From: SCGC-AAA471-B05 sp032249055 | GTDB taxonomy: Archaea; Thermoproteota; Thermoprotei; Gearchaeales; Gearchaeaceae | DNA length: 52,746 nucleotides | Assembly (NCBI GenBank): GCA_032249055.1 | Contig: JAVVGP010000001.1 | Coordinates: 1-52,746, forward strand | Direction: 5' to 3' | The notes under the pieces: model-generated | Databases searched by the model: none | Told to the model about the DNA's origin: nothing | What the model saw: only the letters and a program-made list of their open reading frames with translations | Shown: piece by piece, positions 50,398-52,746 of the stretch | Layout: every line of letters begins with the position of its first letter | Numbering within the stretch: position 1 is the first letter of the stretch | Made by a program: the position numbers and the translations under genes

Positions 50398-50652
50398 GTG
50401 GAGTTTTGTCCAAAATGCAAAAATTTAATGTTACCAAAGAAACAAGGTAGAAAGAAATTTCTAGTCTGTCGTGTTTGTGGTTATACTAATAAATATACTA
50501 AAAAAGCAAAAATAAAAATATCAGGAAAAACTGAAAGTACTAAAGCTTTAGGTATACCTGTAGTTTTAGAAGAAAGAAAAAGATCAGAAGATGAAAAAGT
50601 TCTTTTAGAAGATCTTTATAAAGAATCATTGGAGTATTTTGAAACAAGCTAA
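50398..50652 (+). CDS. Rpb9/TFS-type N-terminal zinc-ribbon protein
   Basis: The 84-residue protein starts at GTG. EFCPKCKNLMLPKKQGRKKFLVCRVCGY is the N-terminal zinc ribbon of RPB9/TFIIS-like factors (four Cys: CPKC and CRVC). It lacks the C-terminal ribbon with the acidic DE loop that gives TFS its cleavage activity. It may be a polymerase-binding factor or regulator. Its last 14 bases overlap the ABCE1 gene, suggesting coupling. Confidence 0.75.
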   Translation: MEFCPKCKNLMLPKKQGRKKFLVCRVCGYTNKYTKKAKIKISGKTESTKALGIPVVLEERKRSEDEKVLLEDLYKESLEYFETS

Positions 50653-52447
50653 AGGATTAAGAATAGCTATAGTAGAGAAAGATAAATGTAAATCAAGTGA
50701 GTGTAATTTTGAATGCAATCGCTTTTGTCCTATAGTAAGAGCAGGTAAAAACATTGTTTGGCTGGATGAAGAAGGCAAAGCGGTAATAGATGAATTAGGT
50801 TGTATTGCATGTGGTATTTGCGTAATTAAATGCCCATTTCATGCTATAGAAATAGTTAATCTTGCAAGCGAACCGAATGTACCTTGTATTCATCAATACG
50901 GTATAAACTCTTTTAGAATATATGGTTTGCCTACACCAAAATATGGTAAAGCAATCGGAGTAATAGGCATGAATGGTGCAGGAAAATCAACAGCATTGAA
51001 TATATTGGCAGGTAAAATTAAGCCAAATCTTGGAATTTTAGATAGAGAAGTCAGTGTTGATGAAATAATTGAAAGATTCAGAGGAAAAGAATTACAAAGA
51101 TACTTGAAAGATCTCTATGATAAAAAAATTAAAGTTGTTATAAAGCCTCAGGATATACATGAAGTAGCAAACAAAATAAAAGGTGAAGTCAAACATATTC
51201 TTAAATTTGTGGATGAAAATAAAGAACTTGATTTAATTTCCGAATATTTATCTTTAAACAATTTCTTAAATAAAAATGTTAAAGAATTAAGTGGTGGAGA
51301 ACTTCAAAGGTTTGCTATTGCTATAGCAACTTTAAAAGATGCTGATGTATATCTTTTTGATGAACCTTGTAGTTATTTAGATGTATATCAAAGGTTAAGG
51401 CTTGCTAAATTACTTAATTATTTATTATCCAAAGGTAAAACTCTAGTTTTAGTTGAACATGATTTTGCTGTTTTAGATTACTTATGCGAAAACATTTGTA
51501 TAATTTATGGCAAACCTAAGGTTTATGGAATTGTTTCCCTACCTTATTCTACTTCTGAAGGAATCAATTCGTATCTTGAAGGATATTTACCTCATGAAAA
51601 TGTAAGATTAAGGAAAAATCCAGTTAAATTTTTATTAAGATCTTTAGAAAGACAATCAACTGAAGGGTATAAGATTTTAGAATGGAGCAAATTAATAGTT
51701 AAATTGGATAATTTTGTTCTTGAAGCCGAAGGAGGATATATAAATAAAGGAGAAGTTATTGGTATCTTAGGACCAAACGGTATTGGGAAAACTACTTTTA
51801 TTAAAGTTTTAGCTGGAGAAATTAAAACCTTTGAAGGTTCAGTTTATTGTTTAATTGAAAATCCTAGTATAAGTTATAAACCTCAGGTATTTGATTTTCC
51901 AAAACCTGAAATATTAGTAAAAGATTTTCTTAATTTAGTAAATCCAAATTATTCTAAGAACGAATGGATAATGGAAGAAATAATCTATCCTTTAAGAATT
52001 GATCAAATTTATGAAAGATATATTTATGAATTAAGTGGCGGAGAAAAACAAGCTTTAAAAATAACTGAATGTTTACTTAAAGATGCTGATATTTATCTTT
52101 TTGATGAACCGAGTGCTTTTTTAGACGTGGAACAAAGATTAGCTGTTGCTAAAATTTTAAGGAAATATGCCCAAACATTTAAAAAGGCTATATTTATTGT
52201 AGAGCATGACTTAATGATTCAGGATTTTGCATGTGATAGTTTAATAATATTCAAAGGAGAACCAGGTATAAAGGGTTATAGCTATGAGCCATTAGGATTA
52301 AAAAAAGGCTTTAATATGTTTTTAAAAGATTTAGGTATAACATTTAGAAGAGATCAAAGAACATTTAGACCCAGAATTAATAAAGAAGATTCATGGTTGG
52401 ATAGAAAACAAAAAGAATTGGGCGAATATTATTACTTTGGAGTTTAG
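50639..52447 (+). CDS. abce1: Ribosome recycling ATPase ABCE1 (Rli1)
   Basis: The 602-residue protein has an N-terminal iron-sulfur domain with Cys17, 22, 26, 30 and Cys55, 58, 61, 65, then two ABC ATPase domains. The first Walker A is GMNGAGKST (residues 110-118) with LSGGELQRF and the second GPNGIGKTT with LSGGEKQAL. It splits the ribosome with Pelota or aRF1; Pelota is encoded 10 kb away. The TTG start lies inside the zinc-ribbon gene. Length is normal. Confidence 0.97.
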   Translation: MKQAKGLRIAIVEKDKCKSSECNFECNRFCPIVRAGKNIVWLDEEGKAVIDELGCIACGICVIKCPFHAIEIVNLASEPNVPCIHQYGINSFRIYGLPTPKYGKAIGVIGMNGAGKSTALNILAGKIKPNLGILDREVSVDEIIERFRGKELQRYLKDLYDKKIKVVIKPQDIHEVANKIKGEVKHILKFVDENKELDLISEYLSLNNFLNKNVKELSGGELQRFAIAIATLKDADVYLFDEPCSYLDVYQRLRLAKLLNYLLSKGKTLVLVEHDFAVLDYLCENICIIYGKPKVYGIVSLPYSTSEGINSYLEGYLPHENVRLRKNPVKFLLRSLERQSTEGYKILEWSKLIVKLDNFVLEAEGGYINKGEVIGILGPNGIGKTTFIKVLAGEIKTFEGSVYCLIENPSISYKPQVFDFPKPEILVKDFLNLVNPNYSKNEWIMEEIIYPLRIDQIYERYIYELSGGEKQALKITECLLKDADIYLFDEPSAFLDVEQRLAVAKILRKYAQTFKKAIFIVEHDLMIQDFACDSLIIFKGEPGIKGYSYEPLGLKKGFNMFLKDLGITFRRDQRTFRPRINKEDSWLDRKQKELGEYYYFGV

Positions 52448-52484
52448 ATTATTTAAAAATAGAATAATAAATTAAAGCTAAAGA

Positions 52485-52494
52485 ATATATATAT
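52485..52494 (+). promoter_or_regulatory. TATA box of the ferredoxin gene
   Basis: ATATATATAT is centred about 26 bp before the ATG at 52515, the leaderless spacing seen repeatedly in this window. Confidence 0.5.
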
Positions 52495-52514
52495 TGTAGT
52501 TTCAAATTTATTTA

Positions 52515-52746
52515 ATGGTAAGACAAGTTGATTATAAGCCGAAGCCTATAGACCCAGATTTTTTAAATAAGCCAGATGAATATCCTGTAACAGGTGAATA
52601 TTTAGGAGTTAAAATAAGAGCAGGCGGTATTCAAAGATATGATGCAGAAGGTAAACCATATCCAACTAAGCTTGGAATATATGGTACAATTGTAGCTGTA
52701 GATTTTGAAGCATGTATAGCTGATGGTGTTTGCATGGATGTTTGTC
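52515..52746 (+). CDS. Ferredoxin with N-terminal extension (partial, runs off the window)
   Basis: Seventy-seven residues are visible. The C-terminal visible part (LGIYGTIVAVDFEACIADGVCMDVC) aligns with the first cluster-binding loop of the archaeal dicluster ferredoxins that carry a zinc centre (ACIADGxCxxxC). A 50-residue N-terminal extension precedes it. That extension contains no histidine, although zinc-containing Sulfolobus ferredoxins use three histidines there, so the zinc site is probably absent. The gene is cut off after the first three cluster cysteines. Confidence 0.85.
   Translation, partial: MVRQVDYKPKPIDPDFLNKPDEYPVTGEYLGVKIRAGGIQRYDAEGKPYPTKLGIYGTIVAVDFEACIADGVCMDVC

Overview
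This window is strongly AT-rich and comes from an archaeon, most likely a thermophilic member of the Thermoproteota (Crenarchaeota) or a close sister lineage. The evidence is an unsplit rpoB with a split rpoA, eukaryote-like ribosomal proteins (L30e, L32e, L19e, L34e, L14e, S4e), TFE, MBF1, archaeal DnaG, Pelota, ABCE1, two 20S proteasome beta-type subunits, a cbf5 gene interrupted by a small intron, an intron-bearing tRNA, tRNA genes without encoded CCA, and many promoters with a TATA-like element about 26-30 bp before the start codon (leaderless or nearly leaderless mRNA). I could not fix the genus from the sequence alone.

Layout. 1-5.7 kb: the 5' part of an active proteasome beta subunit, an FKBP-type prolyl isomerase, a CYTH-domain protein, SAM hydrolase, RtcA, a second beta subunit whose catalytic Thr1 is replaced by Ala, a divergent Trm5/TYW2-like methyltransferase and tRNA-Lys. 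5.7-16.6 kb: the RNA polymerase operon rpoH-rpoB-rpoA'-rpoA'' running into L30e, NusA, S12, S7, EF-1A and S10. 16.7-18.3 kb: tRNA-Ser(TGA), SAM decarboxylase, a 29-residue ORF and a SPOUT methyltransferase. 18.4-32.7 kb: the large ribosomal cluster (L3 to L15) with RNase P protein Rpp29, SecY, an Oxa1/EMC3-like membrane protein, L34e, cytidylate kinase and L14e. 32.6-33.7 kb: intron-containing cbf5, whose end lies inside an antisense tRNA-Ser gene.

33.8-38.7 kb: S13-S4-S11, CoaD, PheS, PheT, then an undescribed ~93-nt hairpin RNA candidate. 38.9-43.2 kb: DnaG, Pelota, site-2 protease, and an Ncs6/TtuA-type tRNA thiolase. 43.2-44.2 kb: a decayed tnpB remnant, the SRP 7S RNA and tRNA-Ser(GCT). 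44.2-46.7 kb: PfkB-family kinase, orphan C5 DNA methyltransferase, a COG4080-like SPOUT protein and tRNA-Val. 46.9-52.7 kb: TFE, MBF1, a PUA protein, NAC, Cgi121, a THUMP protein, an unknown protein, a 22-residue glutamate/phenylalanine micro-ORF, an Rpb9-like zinc ribbon, ABCE1 and a partial ferredoxin.

Almost everything serves transcription, translation, tRNA maturation, secretion and protein turnover. No defence island, CRISPR array or intact mobile element is present. The best leads for something new are: two ultrashort introns (13 nt in tRNA-Ser, 14 nt in cbf5) that obey the same bulge-helix-bulge cutting rule; a duplicated acceptor-stem sequence in front of that tRNA; the hairpin RNA between pheT and dnaG; the leaderless EEF-repeat micro-protein gene; and a pair of perfect inverted repeats ahead of the C5 methyltransferase.
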